From Microbacteriaceae bacterium (GTDB lineage: Bacteria > Actinomycetota > Actinomycetes > Actinomycetales > Microbacteriaceae), in the NCBI GenBank assembly GCA_019638805.1, contig JAHBTA010000004.1, positions 248,001 to 312,000 of the forward strand: 64,000 nt of DNA, given 5' to 3'. The number at the start of each line of letters is the position of its first letter. The first letter of the stretch is position 1. The position numbers were made by a program, and so were the translations under genes. Positions 1 through 11,645 of the stretch are shown here, in pieces. Below the pieces are notes generated by a model, which made no database searches, had not been told where the DNA came from, and worked only from the letters and a program-made list of their open reading frames with translations.

Positions 1-3241
<3,241 letters not shown>

Positions 3242-3350
3242 GGAAATACAACCTCCGTGAGACGCGTCGGTCTCGACTGATGGGTGGGTGATGAGAAGGC
3301 CCGGGCCGACCGCAATATGAAGGCATGAAAGAGTGTGGGCGCAAGGATCA

Positions 3351-3380
3351 ACTATAGGCCCGGACCGCGCTCCGTGTCTA
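3351..3380 (-). promoter_or_regulatory. rpoB promoter
   Basis: Reading on the minus strand, TAGACA (3380-3375) and TATAGT (3356-3351) are separated by 18 nt, a good housekeeping sigma-A type promoter. It predicts an untranslated leader of about 100 nt before the TTG start of rpoB. Confidence 0.65.
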
Positions 3381-3388
3381 CATAATTC

Positions 3389-3432
3389 TTGACTTGCCTC
3401 CGAAATGGGGCTATAAGCCCCGCGCGCTACGC
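3389..3432 (+). promoter_or_regulatory. Promoter of the 3440 gene with palindrome over the -10
   Basis: TTGACT (3389-3394) and TATAAG (3412-3417) are 17 nt apart. A perfect inverted repeat, GGGGCT-ATA-AGCCCC (3407-3421), covers the -10 and could be an operator or an early hairpin. A second -10-like hexamer, TACGCT (3427-3432), lies 7 nt before the GTG at 3440 and could drive a leaderless transcript. Confidence 0.5.
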
Positions 3433-3439
3433 TCGGAGG

Positions 3440-4300
3440 GTGCCTCGACCCGCCGTGCGACTGTCCTCCGGGCTGCACGCCGAGCTGCGTCCCGACCGCT
3501 TCGTTCCGGGCTCCTTCGAGCTCGTCGTGGACGGCACGCCGCAGTCGCACGTGAACCCCGAGGACCCCACCGACCTGTTCTTCGAGTACGTCCGGCGCAT
3601 GGGTCATGTGATCGACGCGATCGGGATGCCGGGGCAGCCGATCACGGCCCTGCACCTGGGTGCGGGCGGGCTCACCCTCCCGCGCTACGTCGAGGCCACC
3701 CGCCCCGGTTCCCGCCAGCAGGTGCTCGAGCTCGAGCCCGGGATCGTGGAGCTGGTGCGCCGGGAGCTGCCGCTTCCGCGCGGGGCGTCGATCCGCATCC
3801 GCTACGGCGACGCGCGCGAGACGCTGGGCAGGCTGCCGTCCGGGCTGCGTGGCGCGGCGGACCTCATCGTGGTCGACATCTTCGGGGGGTCGCGCATCCC
3901 CGCGCATGTCACGAGCGTCGAGTTCTACACCCTGGCCGCGAGCTACCTGGCGCCCGAGGGCATCATGCTCGTCAACGTCGCCGACGGCGCGGGCGGCGCG
4001 TTCGCGAAGGGCCAGACCGCGACCGTCGAGTCGGTGCTCGGGAACGCCGCGGTGCTCGCCGACCCGCAGGTGCTCAAGGGGCGCCGGTACGGCAACTTCG
4101 TGATCGCCGGGTCGCGCGCGGCGCTTCCCCTCGACTGGATGCCGCGCCTGCTCGCCGGCGGACCGCACCCCGCCGCGGTGGTCGCCGGGCGCGAACTGCG
4201 GGACTGGATCGCGGGCGCACCCCTCGTCCACGACGCCGAAGCCGTGGATTCGCCCCCACCCTCGCGATCCGTCTTCCAGGTGCGCGGAGGCGGCGGCTAG
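3440..4300 (+). CDS. Spermidine synthase-like methyltransferase-fold protein
   Basis: A 286-residue protein of the spermidine synthase (PF01564-like) class I methyltransferase fold. The SAM or dcSAM loop is LHLGAGG at residues 71-77, the acidic ribose-binding motif ELEP at 97-100, GDAR at 123-126 and the VVDIFGG strand at 144-150. Actinobacterial members of this group often lack clear polyamine-synthesis partners, and none lies nearby, so the true substrate is unknown. Start: a GTG at 3440, 7 nt after TACGCT; a GTG at 3455 is the alternative. It is divergent from rpoB. Confidence 0.75.
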   Translation: MPRPAVRLSSGLHAELRPDRFVPGSFELVVDGTPQSHVNPEDPTDLFFEYVRRMGHVIDAIGMPGQPITALHLGAGGLTLPRYVEATRPGSRQQVLELEPGIVELVRRELPLPRGASIRIRYGDARETLGRLPSGLRGAADLIVVDIFGGSRIPAHVTSVEFYTLAASYLAPEGIMLVNVADGAGGAFAKGQTATVESVLGNAAVLADPQVLKGRRYGNFVIAGSRAALPLDWMPRLLAGGPHPAAVVAGRELRDWIAGAPLVHDAEAVDSPPPSRSVFQVRGGGG

Positions 4301-4310
4301 CGTCGGAGGC

Positions 4311-5477
4311 ATGCGCAGCCCCCTCGCCCTCATCGCCCTCACCGGCGCCTCGGCGCTCGTGCTGTCCGGGTGCATGGCGCCGCCGCCGCTCGAGCCGACG
4401 ACGCTGCCGACCGTCCCGACCTCGGGGGCCGAGGGCGTGCAGCCCGCCGGCGACCCGTTCGACGTGATCACCGGGCTCGACGCGCCGTGGTCGATCGTGT
4501 GCATCCCGCCGCGCGTGGGCTCCGGCAGCGGCGTGACGATCGTCGGGCAGCGCGACGACGGCCAGGTGCTCATCCTGACCGACGACTCCGAGACGGGCGG
4601 GCTGTCCTCGGTGCAGATCGGCACGGTGCCCGGGGTCGTGCACTCCGGCGAGGGCGGGCTGCTGGGTCTGGCCTACTACTCCGAGCCGTCTGGCGACGAC
4701 TGGCTCTACGCCTACGAGACCACCGCGAACGACAACCGGATCGTGCGCATCCGGTTCGGCGACGAGGCCGCCATCACCTCGGAGCCCGAGGTCGTGCTGA
4801 GCGGCATCGCCAAGGCGGGCAACCACAACGGCGGCCGCATCGCGTTCGGCCCCGACGGCATGCTCTACGCCACCACCGGCGACGCGGGCGACCCGGACAG
4901 CGCGCAGGACGAGTCCTCCCTCAGCGGCAAGATCCTGCGCATGACCCCGACGGGCGGCGTGCCCGACGACAACCCGTTCCCCGGGTCGCTCGTGTACTCG
5001 CTCGGGCACCGCAACCCCCAGGGCATCGCCTGGGACGACGAGGGCCAGCTGTGGGCCGCCGAGTTCGGGCAGGACACCTGGGACGAGTTCAACCGCATCG
5101 AGCCGGGCGGCAACTACGGCTGGCCCGTGGTCGAGGGCACGGGCGCCGATGGCACGGCGAGCGCGGGGTACATCGACCCGTGGGCGCAGTGGCCCACCGA
5201 CGAGGCGAGCCCGAGCGGGTTGACCTACATCGACGGCACCTTTTTCCTGGCCGGGCTGGGCGGCGAGCGGCTCTGGGCGATCTACGTCGACGAGGATGCG
5301 GGGCGGGCGGATGCCGTGGCCTGGTACGCGGGTGAGTACGGCCGGCTGCGCGACGTGGCGCCCGGCCCGGACGGCTCGCTGTGGATCTTGACGAACAACA
5401 CCGACGGGCGCGGGTCTCCTCGCGAGGGCGACGACCGCATCCTTCAGGTGCGCCTCACCGAACTCAGGGAGGGGTAG
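4311..5477 (+). CDS. PQQ-dependent sugar dehydrogenase-like lipoprotein (GSDH family)
   Basis: A 388-residue exported protein of the glucose/sorbosone dehydrogenase beta-propeller family. The N-terminus is a lipoprotein signal with lipobox LSGC, lipidated Cys21, followed by a Pro/Thr-rich linker. Propeller motifs include LDAPWSI near 56, [11 protein letters not shown] near 111 and [13 protein letters not shown] at 171-183, with the His typical of the active-site face. Family members oxidise aldoses or related sugars with PQQ; whether this one binds PQQ cannot be told. The -10 hexamer TAGCGT (4298-4303) lies inside the previous stop region and 7 nt before the ATG, so it probably has its own leaderless transcript. 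Confidence 0.85.
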   Translation: MRSPLALIALTGASALVLSGCMAPPPLEPTTLPTVPTSGAEGVQPAGDPFDVITGLDAPWSIVCIPPRVGSGSGVTIVGQRDDGQVLILTDDSETGGLSSVQIGTVPGVVHSGEGGLLGLAYYSEPSGDDWLYAYETTANDNRIVRIRFGDEAAITSEPEVVLSGIAKAGNHNGGRIAFGPDGMLYATTGDAGDPDSAQDESSLSGKILRMTPTGGVPDDNPFPGSLVYSLGHRNPQGIAWDDEGQLWAAEFGQDTWDEFNRIEPGGNYGWPVVEGTGADGTASAGYIDPWAQWPTDEASPSGLTYIDGTFFLAGLGGERLWAIYVDEDAGRADAVAWYAGEYGRLRDVAPGPDGSLWILTNNTDGRGSPREGDDRILQVRLTELREG

Positions 5478-5939
5478 ATGGCCGACCTCGTCCGCGTCCG
5501 CCACTGGGCCGACGCGCTCATCCGACTGCACCTCGACGAGTCCTGGAGCTTCGGCTTCGACAACGCGCGCACCCGCGCCGGGCTGTGCCGGTACGACCGC
5601 AAGCGCATCTCGGTCTCGCGCCTGCTGGCCGCGCGCTTCGAGGACGACGAGATCCACCAGGTGCTGCTGCACGAGGTGGCGCACGCGCTCGCCGGCCCGC
5701 GGGCGGGCCACGGTCCGCGGTGGAAGTCGATCGCGCGCGACCTCGGCTATGCCGGATCACGCGTGCACCACAACAGCGCCTCCGACGAGCTCGCACCGTG
5801 GATCGGGCACTGCCCGGCCGGGCACCCGCACTACCGATACCGGCGGCCGACCCGCGAGGTGTCCTGCGCGCGGTGCTCCCGGCGCTTCGACCTGCGGCAC
5901 CGGATCACCTGGGCGCGGCGCGGGGTGCCGCGCTCCTAA
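5478..5939 (+). CDS. SprT-like zinc metalloprotein
   Basis: A 153-residue SprT-like domain protein. The metalloprotease motif HEVAH (residues 65-69) is followed by H78, and a C-terminal zinc ribbon is formed by C112, H116, C130 and C133. SprT/Spartan-type proteins are linked to proteolysis of DNA-crosslinked proteins in eukaryotes, but the bacterial role is poorly known. The ATG follows the previous TAG directly with no gap, and an AGGGAGGGG run overlapping that stop region serves as ribosome binding site, so the gene is translationally linked to the sugar dehydrogenase gene. Confidence 0.85.
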   Translation: MADLVRVRHWADALIRLHLDESWSFGFDNARTRAGLCRYDRKRISVSRLLAARFEDDEIHQVLLHEVAHALAGPRAGHGPRWKSIARDLGYAGSRVHHNSASDELAPWIGHCPAGHPHYRYRRPTREVSCARCSRRFDLRHRITWARRGVPRS

Positions 5940-5951
5940 CCGGTGACGGTG

Positions 5952-5972
5952 GTAACCCGCCACAATGGTTAC
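5952..5972 (+). promoter_or_regulatory. Inverted repeat over the -10 of the CGNR gene
   Basis: GTAACC (5952-5957) and GGTTAC (5967-5972) form a perfect 6-bp inverted repeat with a 9-nt spacer. The spacer contains CACAAT (5961-5966), a -10 hexamer exactly 6 nt before the GTG at 5973. The layout suggests autorepression by the DNA-binding protein encoded downstream. Confidence 0.5.
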
Positions 5973-6620
5973 GTGAGCATCGGGCAGTGGATGCGGCCGC
6001 CGGGCGGGTCCGCGTGGCATTTCGACGCGGGGGCGGAGAGCCTCGACTTCGCCTACACGGGCGAGCTCGCCGGCAGCGCGGGCGGCGGCGAGCTGCTGCG
6101 CACAGCGGCCGACCTCGGCGCCTGGCTCGCCGAGCGCGTGCCGCGGCTCGACGCGGCGGAGGTCACCGAGCGGGACCTCCCCGACGCCCTCGGCCTGCGG
6201 GACGCGCTCGCCCGGCTCTACACCGCGCGCGCCGACGACTCCGGCCCCGACCCGGACGACGTCGACACGCTCAACCTCTTCGCGGCCATGCCCGACATCC
6301 CGCCGTCGCTCGGCGGCGGGCGGCGCCAGGCCGGGGCGGGGCGCATCCGGGTGGGTCAGGCGCTCTCGAGCCTCGCGCGCGAGGCCGTCGCGATCCTCGG
6401 CGAGCAGGCCGCCGACGGCGAGGTGCGCGTACGCCGCTGCGCTGCCGACGACTGCCGGCTGGTGTTCCGGGACGAGTCGCGCACCAACAACCGGCGGTGG
6501 TGCTCGATGGAGCGCTGCGGCAACCGCGCCAAGGTGCGGGCGCACCGCGAGCGCGCGGCCATGCGGCGACTGCGCGAGCGGGGCGGCCACGTGGCGGACT
6601 CCGGCGGGTCCGAGGCGTAG
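5973..6620 (+). CDS. CGNR zinc-finger / ABATE-domain protein, putative regulator
   Basis: A 215-residue protein with an N-terminal ABATE (ginkgo-like) domain and a C-terminal CGNR zinc finger. Zinc ligands are C156, C161, C177 and C182, with the signature CGNR at 182-185 and basic residues after it. The family is thought to be transcriptional regulators that bind a small ligand through the N-terminal domain. I prefer the GTG at 5973, which is leaderless, over the upstream GTG at 5943, because the conserved sequence starts near here and the -10 lies between the two starts. Confidence 0.8.
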   Translation: MSIGQWMRPPGGSAWHFDAGAESLDFAYTGELAGSAGGGELLRTAADLGAWLAERVPRLDAAEVTERDLPDALGLRDALARLYTARADDSGPDPDDVDTLNLFAAMPDIPPSLGGGRRQAGAGRIRVGQALSSLAREAVAILGEQAADGEVRVRRCAADDCRLVFRDESRTNNRRWCSMERCGNRAKVRAHRERAAMRRLRERGGHVADSGGSEA

Positions 6621-6652
6621 CCGCTCGGCGACAGATTGGACGCGGGTGGCTC

Positions 6653-7087
6653 CTAGCCGCGCAGCGCCCGCGCGGTGACCGACGCCGAGACGAGGTGCCC
6701 CGTCGCGGTGCGCAGTCCGCGGAAGGCGGAGGCCGCGGCGGCCGCCTCGGGCGACTGGTGGTCGATGCCGACCTCGGCGATCGCCTCGATGACAGCGCCT
6801 GCCGCGAGCAGGTCCTCGACCGCGAAGCGCAGCGTGCCGTCGGGGCGCGGCTCGCCCGCGGCCACCACCGCGATCCGGAACCGGCCGCCCAACTCCTCCT
6901 GGCGTTCGAGAGCCCACGACCCGAGGTCCGCGGCGCGCTCGAGGGAGCCGGCCACGGCATCCGCCGGCGAGGGCTGCTCGCCCAGCTGGTCGACCCAGAC
7001 CACGGCGTCGGCACCCTCGCCGATCGCGGCAGCCCCGGCCGTGCCCCAGTCGAAGCGGACCTGGTAGTACTCCTGTTCGGCGCTCAC
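6653..7087 (-). CDS. Short protein resembling 2-phosphosulfolactate phosphatase (ComB)
   Basis: A 144-residue protein. Its opening, YQVRFDWG, the hydrophobic strand ADAVVWVDQL and the later RIAVVAAGEPRPDG stretch resemble the ComB-like phosphatase fold, but it is much shorter than the usual 220-250 residues. It may be a reduced family member without the enzyme activity. It is convergent with the CGNR gene. The GTG start lies 6 nt after a minus-strand TAGCCT, a leaderless layout. The function is not established. Confidence 0.45.
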   Translation of the reverse strand: MSAEQEYYQVRFDWGTAGAAAIGEGADAVVWVDQLGEQPSPADAVAGSLERAADLGSWALERQEELGGRFRIAVVAAGEPRPDGTLRFAVEDLLAAGAVIEAIAEVGIDHQSPEAAAAASAFRGLRTATGHLVSASVTARALRG

Positions 7088-7093
7088 GGAAAG

Positions 7094-7119
7094 AGGCTAG
7101 CGGCGCCGTCTGCTAGCCT
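7094..7119. promoter_or_regulatory. Back-to-back -10 elements forming an inverted repeat
   Basis: AGGCTAGC (7094-7101) and GCTAGCCT (7112-7119) are perfect inverted copies with a 10-nt spacer. Each contains a TAGCCT -10: one faces left, 6 nt before the GTG at 7087, and the other faces right toward the helicase gene. The -10 boxes of the two divergent promoters are thus nearly back to back. Confidence 0.55.
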
Positions 7120-7303
7120 GGAGGCACTCGCGGTTCCACAACCGCTTGCGTCGTAGAACGCTCCCTCGCCGCTTCGTCCCACGAAGGTCCGGCTGACATC
7201 TTCTCCGGCGAACGTTGACGCCCACCGGCGTCCTCGCCTCGACATCGACGCGCCGCCGCGCGGCCGCTCGATCACCGAACAACGAAAGCAATCCGATACA
7301 TCC
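7120..7303 (+). other. Long 5' leader of the DEAD-box helicase gene
   Basis: About 180 nt separate the predicted start point (just after TAGCCT at 7114-7119) from the helicase ATG at 7304. No credible ORF or strong ribosome binding site fills it. Long structured leaders are common for cold-responsive RNA helicase genes, so an RNA-level control element is possible but unproven. Confidence 0.4.
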
Positions 7304-8824
7304 ATGTCCGACACGACCTTCCGCACGCTCGGCGTGCCCCATCCCCTGCTCGAGGTGCTCAGCGCCGACGGCAAGCACATCCCCACCCAGATCCAGGCCG
7401 CCAGCCTCCCCGACGCGCTCGCCGGGCGCGACGTGCTCGGCCGCGGCCGCACCGGCTCGGGCAAGACCCTCGCGTTCTGCATCCCGATGGTCGCCCGGCT
7501 CGGCACGCGCCTGGTCGGCGGCCCGCGCCGGGCCGCCCACCCGCTGGGCCTCGTGCTGGCGCCGACGCGTGAGCTCGCCACCCAGATCCACGCCGTGCTC
7601 GAGCCGCTGGCACGGGCCTACGGCCTCACCACGACCACCATCTACGGCGGGGTCTCCCAGAACCCCCAGGTCGCCGCGCTGCGGGCCGGCGTCGACATCG
7701 TCGTCGCGTGCCCCGGCCGGCTCGAGGACCTCATGGGCCAGCGACTCGTGCACCTCGACGCGGTCGAACTCACCGTGCTCGACGAAGCCGACCACATGGC
7801 CGACCTGGGCTTCCTGCCCGGCGTCACGCGCATCCTGAACGCGACGCCCGGCGACGGGCAGCGGATGCTGTTCAGCGCGACCCTGGACAACGGGGTCGAC
7901 AAGCTGGTGCGCCAGTTCCTGCACAACCCGGTCACGCACGAGGTGGACGACGCGACCTCCCCGGTCGACGCCATGACCCACCACGTGTTCGGGGCGGCCG
8001 ACGTCGAGGCCAAGAAGCAGCTGGTGCAGGCGCTCGCGAGCGGCACGGGCCGCCGCATCCTGTTCATGCGCACCAAGCACCATGCCAAGAAGCTGGCCAA
8101 GCAGCTCACCGAGTCGGGCATCCCGGCCGTCGATCTGCACGGCAACCTCAGCCAGCCGCAGCGCGACCGGAACCTGGCCGCGTTCTCCGCGGGAGACGCG
8201 CGCGTGCTCGTCGCGACCGACGTCGCGGCGCGCGGCGTGCACATCGACGACGTCGAGCTCGTCGTGCACGTCGATCCGCCCACCGAGCACAAGGCGTACC
8301 TGCACCGCTCGGGGCGCACCGCGCGGGCGGGCAGCTCGGGCGACGTCGTGACGGTCGTGCTGCCGACCCAGGAGCGCGACCTGGCGCAGCTCATGCGCAA
8401 GGCCGGCATCCAGGCGCCGACCCAACGGGTCACGAGCGGGTCGGATGCCGTCACGACCCTCGTGGGCGAGGTCGCCCCGTACGTGAAGCCGGCTCCCAAG
8501 CAAGCGCGGCAGAGCGGGCGGGGTGGCGGCCAGGGGTCCGCGCGGGGCTCCGCGCAGGGCGGCGCGCAGGGGGCCGCGCAGGGCGGCGGTCGCTCGCAGG
8601 GCGCGAATGCCCGGCGCAAGCGCGCCGCGCGCGAGGCCCAGGGGCAGCAGGCCAGGCACGGCCGGCCGCAGCGCGATCGCTCGGGCCGTCCCGAGGCGAA
8701 GCACTCCGGTGGCTCGGGCCGTCCCGAGGCGAAGCACTCCGGTGGCTCGCGGGTGGTCTACACCTCGTCGAGCTCGGCCCCGACCGGTAACCCGCGCCGC
8801 GCGGGTCGTCGCGCGCAGGGCTGA
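7304..8824 (+). CDS. DEAD-box ATP-dependent RNA helicase
   Basis: A 506-residue RNA helicase. Motifs in order: Q-motif region PTQIQ near 27, Walker A GRTGSGKT at 48-55, PTREL near 87, DEAD at 160-163, SAT at 191-193, and HRSGRTARAG in the second RecA domain. The last 110 or so residues form a basic Gly/Arg/Gln-rich tail (GGGQGSARGSAQGG-like), the usual low-complexity RNA-binding extension. The tail contains an 11-residue tandem repeat. Likely roles are RNA remodelling in ribosome assembly or mRNA decay. It is expressed alone from the promoter at 7114. Confidence 0.95.
   Translation: MSDTTFRTLGVPHPLLEVLSADGKHIPTQIQAASLPDALAGRDVLGRGRTGSGKTLAFCIPMVARLGTRLVGGPRRAAHPLGLVLAPTRELATQIHAVLEPLARAYGLTTTTIYGGVSQNPQVAALRAGVDIVVACPGRLEDLMGQRLVHLDAVELTVLDEADHMADLGFLPGVTRILNATPGDGQRMLFSATLDNGVDKLVRQFLHNPVTHEVDDATSPVDAMTHHVFGAADVEAKKQLVQALASGTGRRILFMRTKHHAKKLAKQLTESGIPAVDLHGNLSQPQRDRNLAAFSAGDARVLVATDVAARGVHIDDVELVVHVDPPTEHKAYLHRSGRTARAGSSGDVVTVVLPTQERDLAQLMRKAGIQAPTQRVTSGSDAVTTLVGEVAPYVKPAPKQARQSGRGGGQGSARGSAQGGAQGAAQGGGRSQGANARRKRAAREAQGQQARHGRPQRDRSGRPEAKHSGGSGRPEAKHSGGSRVVYTSSSSAPTGNPRRAGRRAQG
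8680..8745 (+). repeat. Two exact 33-bp tandem repeats in the helicase tail
   Basis: Units 8680-8712 and 8713-8745 are identical and encode a repeated SGRPEAKHSGG-type segment. They keep the reading frame, so copy-number change would lengthen or shorten the tail by 11 residues. Confidence 0.9.
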
Positions 8825-8867
8825 CCCGCGCGGGAGCTGGCCGCGCGGGTCGGACCCGCGCGCCAGT

Positions 8868-8918
8868 ACGTTCGCGTCGAGCGAGCGCGTTGCAGCGTGC
8901 TCGCTCGACCGCGAACGT
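8868..8918. terminator. Long hairpin between convergent genes
   Basis: The arm at 8868-8886 pairs with 8899-8918 (19 bp with one bulged C) around a 12-nt loop. It sits between the helicase stop and the stop of the convergent gene, where a bidirectional terminator would be expected. There is no U-run, so this is a hairpin-only call. Confidence 0.5.
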
Positions 8919-8967
8919 GCACGGTCACGGCCGCGCCTCGGCTCCGCGTCCCGGCGCGCGGCCGGCG

Positions 8968-9525
8968 CTAGCTCAGCACCCCGACAGATGCCAGCGCAGC
9001 GCGCAGGAGCGTCCCGCGGCCGCCCTCCATCTCGGCGTGCACCGCGGGCGACGACGCCTCGTCGGGCGTCATCCAGGTGAGCTCGAGGGCGTCCTGCCTC
9101 GGCTCGAGCGTGCCGGTGACGGGCACGACGTAGGCGAGCGAGACCGCGTGCTGCCGCTCGTCGACGAAGGCGCTGAGCCCCGGGATCGGGAAGTACTCGG
9201 CGACCATGAACGGCACCGGACTGGCCGGCAGGAGCGGGAAGGCCATCGCGCCCAGGTCCTTCTCGATGTGACGGAACAGCGCGTCCCGCAGGCTCTCCCC
9301 GTACATGACGCGCCCCGACACGAGTGTGCGGGTGATCGAGCCCTGGGAGTTCGCGCGCAACAGTACGCCCACGCTCGTCACGACCCCGAGGCCGTCGACC
9401 CGCACCGGAACCGCCTCGACGTAGAGCAGCGGGATGCGCCGCCGCACGTCGGAGAGATCCTGGTCGGAGAGCCATGCCGAGTTGGGCTCCTCCGGCACCG
9501 GGTCGGGGGTTCCCACGGAGGCCAT
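8968..9525 (-). CDS. DUF4916 / NUDIX-like protein
   Basis: A 185-residue protein matching the actinobacterial DUF4916 type, which resembles the NUDIX hydrolase fold: LSDQDLSDVRRRIPLLYVEAV near the start, then GVVTSVGVLLR, SGRVMYGESLRDALFRH and SLAYVVPVTG. The canonical NUDIX box is not complete, so activity is uncertain. The ATG at 9525 starts where conservation begins; an upstream in-frame ATG at 9588 would read through the inverted repeat at 9544 and is rejected. Confidence 0.7.
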   Translation of the reverse strand: MASVGTPDPVPEEPNSAWLSDQDLSDVRRRIPLLYVEAVPVRVDGLGVVTSVGVLLRANSQGSITRTLVSGRVMYGESLRDALFRHIEKDLGAMAFPLLPASPVPFMVAEYFPIPGLSAFVDERQHAVSLAYVVPVTGTLEPRQDALELTWMTPDEASSPAVHAEMEGGRGTLLRAALASVGVLS

Positions 9526-9543
9526 GCCCCCTAGTGTCCCACC

Positions 9544-9638
9544 GCCCGCACACGAAAACTGAGGACTTTCGGCCATCCGGTGCCGCACGGCCCCCCGTAG
9601 TCGGCCCGGCGCACCGACTCTCCTCAGTTTTCGTGCGG
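9544..9638. repeat. Inverted repeat pair; dispersed element with core TCCTCAGTTTTCGTG
   Basis: The sequence at 9544-9564 is the reverse complement of a 21-bp element that also occurs at 43786-43806. A slightly shorter copy lies at 9621-9638 in the opposite orientation, so the pair can form an 18-bp stem over a 56-nt loop. It lies between divergent genes starting at 9525 and 9669. The matching copy 34 kb away shows it is a dispersed repeat and not an ordinary operator. Confidence 0.75.
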
Positions 9639-9668
9639 AAGTCCGGCGGGGCGCACGATCATGGAGGC

Positions 9669-10313
9669 ATGACAGTGACGCTCGACGCGCAGGCCGTGCT
9701 GTGGTCTGCCCCCTCGGATGAGCGAGCCGGTCGGCCGCTGCTCGTCGTCATGCATGGCCGCGGCAGCGATGAGCGCGACCTGTTCGCGCTGGCACCGGCC
9801 CTTCCCACGGAGTTCGCCATCGCATCCGTTCGGGCGCCCCTGTCGGAAGGGGCGGGCTGGTCCTGGTGGGAGTCCGGCGCTCAGCCGGGGGAGATGGCCG
9901 CGAGTGCGGTCGACGACGCGGCCGATGCCGTTCTCGCCTGGCTCGATGACCTCGAGCTCGAGTCTCCACTCGTCGGCACCCTCGGGTTCTCACAGGGTGG
10001 CGCGATGTCGGTGCACCTGATGCGCCGAGACCCCGACCGGTTCGCGTTCGCGGTCAACCTGGCGGGCTTCGTGATCGCCGGTCACCAGGCCGGTGACGCC
10101 GCCCTCGCCGAGCGTCGGCCACCGGTGTTCTGGGGGCGCGGGGCCGACGATCCGCTCTTCCTCGGGCCCATGGCCCGGCTCGTCGCGCAGACCGAGCCGT
10201 GGCTCGCGGACCACGCCAGTGCCGATGTGCGTGTCTACCCCGGCCTGGGGCACTCGGTCTCTCCCGAGGAATTGGACGATGTCGTCGCATTCCTGAGGGC
10301 GCAACCCACCTAG
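9669..10313 (+). CDS. Alpha/beta hydrolase, carboxylesterase/phospholipase family
   Basis: A 214-residue esterase of the phospholipase/carboxylesterase family (PF02230 type). The oxyanion region is VVMHGRGSDERDL near 27-38, the nucleophile S108 sits in GFSQGG, the acid is D160 or D161 in GADDPL, and the base is H195 in GLGHS. It is cytoplasmic, with no signal peptide. The ATG follows GATCAT by 6 nt and also has GGAGG very close, so it may be leaderless. Confidence 0.85.
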   Translation: MTVTLDAQAVLWSAPSDERAGRPLLVVMHGRGSDERDLFALAPALPTEFAIASVRAPLSEGAGWSWWESGAQPGEMAASAVDDAADAVLAWLDDLELESPLVGTLGFSQGGAMSVHLMRRDPDRFAFAVNLAGFVIAGHQAGDAALAERRPPVFWGRGADDPLFLGPMARLVAQTEPWLADHASADVRVYPGLGHSVSPEELDDVVAFLRAQPT

Positions 10314-10325
10314 TAGCATCCGGGG

Positions 10326-11645
10326 GTGGAGTTCATCGCCGTCAACACGATCGGACTCTCGGGTGCCGAGCTCATCGCGGCCGAGTTGGCCCGGTATCCC
10401 GACGTGCTCATGCTTCCCGGGCAGAACTTCATCGGCTTCCGCACCACGACGTACCGCCCGCACGACTACTCCGGCTGGGCGGCCGACGACGTCTTCGCGA
10501 ACCTCGCTAAGCTGCACATCACCCGGCAGGGCCGGGTGTGGTCCGGGCTCACCAAGGTCATGACGCCCGAACAGCTCGAGCGCTACGACGCCGAGGGCCA
10601 CCGCGCCGAGTTCGAGCGGCTCGCGGCGGGTGCGACCACCACGATCGACCACTGGAAGAACTTCGCGACCTCGTTCGCGCGCGCCAGCGGCGACGACGCC
10701 GACTACCCGTCGTTCGGGTTCTTCGGCTTCAACATGGTTCTGAGCGCCGACCACTACCCGGACTTCCTGGACCGCTCGGTTCTGGTCGACTTCGTGGCGC
10801 CCGTCGACTTCTGGCTCGCCAACATCGGCCAACGCGCCGTGTGGGACTGCCTCGGCGCGATGGGGTTCTGGCTCACCAACATGCTGGTGGTGCGCAGGTG
10901 GGCGGGGCGGCATCCCGACCACTACGTGCGCGTCGACGCGCGCGCCTTCGCGAGCGACTCGACGGGAACGGGCGCGACGACCGCCGCCGCCCTCGGGTTC
11001 ACGGGCGAGCCGGGGGAGCTGCCCCCGGGCTTCGTGCGGTTCTCTCCCGAGGTGTTCGCCGCGACCGAGTCGATCGCCGACGACCTGCGCGCCGTGTACA
11101 CCGGCTGGGCGCCCTTCGACCTGGCGCTGCGCTTCGACGAGTGGGCCGACGACTTCCTCGCGCAGCCCGGCACCGACGAGCTGCTGGACCGCTTCGTGTC
11201 GTTCTGGAACACGACCTCCCACACCAACCTCGACTGGCCCGGCCCGGTCGCGGAGCGGGTCGTGGATGCCGTGGTCGCCTGGTCCGGAGCCTCCAGCTCA
11301 TACAGCCCGGCCCGCTGGTTCTACCACGAGTGCTTCTGGCTCACCTCCGACAACTGGGAGACCGCGACCGGCGAGCTGGAGCACTACCTGGGCGACCTCG
11401 AGGACGAGATCCCGCTCCCGGCGACCGCGGCCCACGCGCGCATCGTGCTGCTGTACCTGGAGAACGTGGCCGGCAACATCGTCAAGCGCGCGTACAGTGC
11501 GCTGCCGATCCGCGAGACCAGCCTGTACCGGCGGCTGCGCGCGCTCGAGCCGTCCTTCGGCCCGTGGGCCATGACCGATCGCGTGGCGGAGGTCGAGGCG
11601 CGCATCGACGAGGCCGACGAGGCCATGGCGAAGTTCTCGCAATGA
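10326..11645 (+). CDS. Unrecognised 439-residue protein, possibly sulfotransferase-like
   Basis: I do not recognise this protein. It is soluble, acidic and rich in Trp and Phe. Its N-terminus (VNTIGLSGAELIAAELARYPDVLML) has the strand-loop-helix shape seen at the start of sulfotransferases, but the expected 5'-phosphosulfate loop residues are missing. It overlaps the following NeuD-type acetyltransferase gene by 4 nt, so the pair probably acts together, perhaps modifying a surface glycan. The GTG start lies 6 nt after TAGCAT (10314-10319), a leaderless layout. Confidence 0.6.
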   Translation: MEFIAVNTIGLSGAELIAAELARYPDVLMLPGQNFIGFRTTTYRPHDYSGWAADDVFANLAKLHITRQGRVWSGLTKVMTPEQLERYDAEGHRAEFERLAAGATTTIDHWKNFATSFARASGDDADYPSFGFFGFNMVLSADHYPDFLDRSVLVDFVAPVDFWLANIGQRAVWDCLGAMGFWLTNMLVVRRWAGRHPDHYVRVDARAFASDSTGTGATTAAALGFTGEPGELPPGFVRFSPEVFAATESIADDLRAVYTGWAPFDLALRFDEWADDFLAQPGTDELLDRFVSFWNTTSHTNLDWPGPVAERVVDAVVAWSGASSSYSPARWFYHECFWLTSDNWETATGELEHYLGDLEDEIPLPATAAHARIVLLYLENVAGNIVKRAYSALPIRETSLYRRLRALEPSFGPWAMTDRVAEVEARIDEADEAMAKFSQ

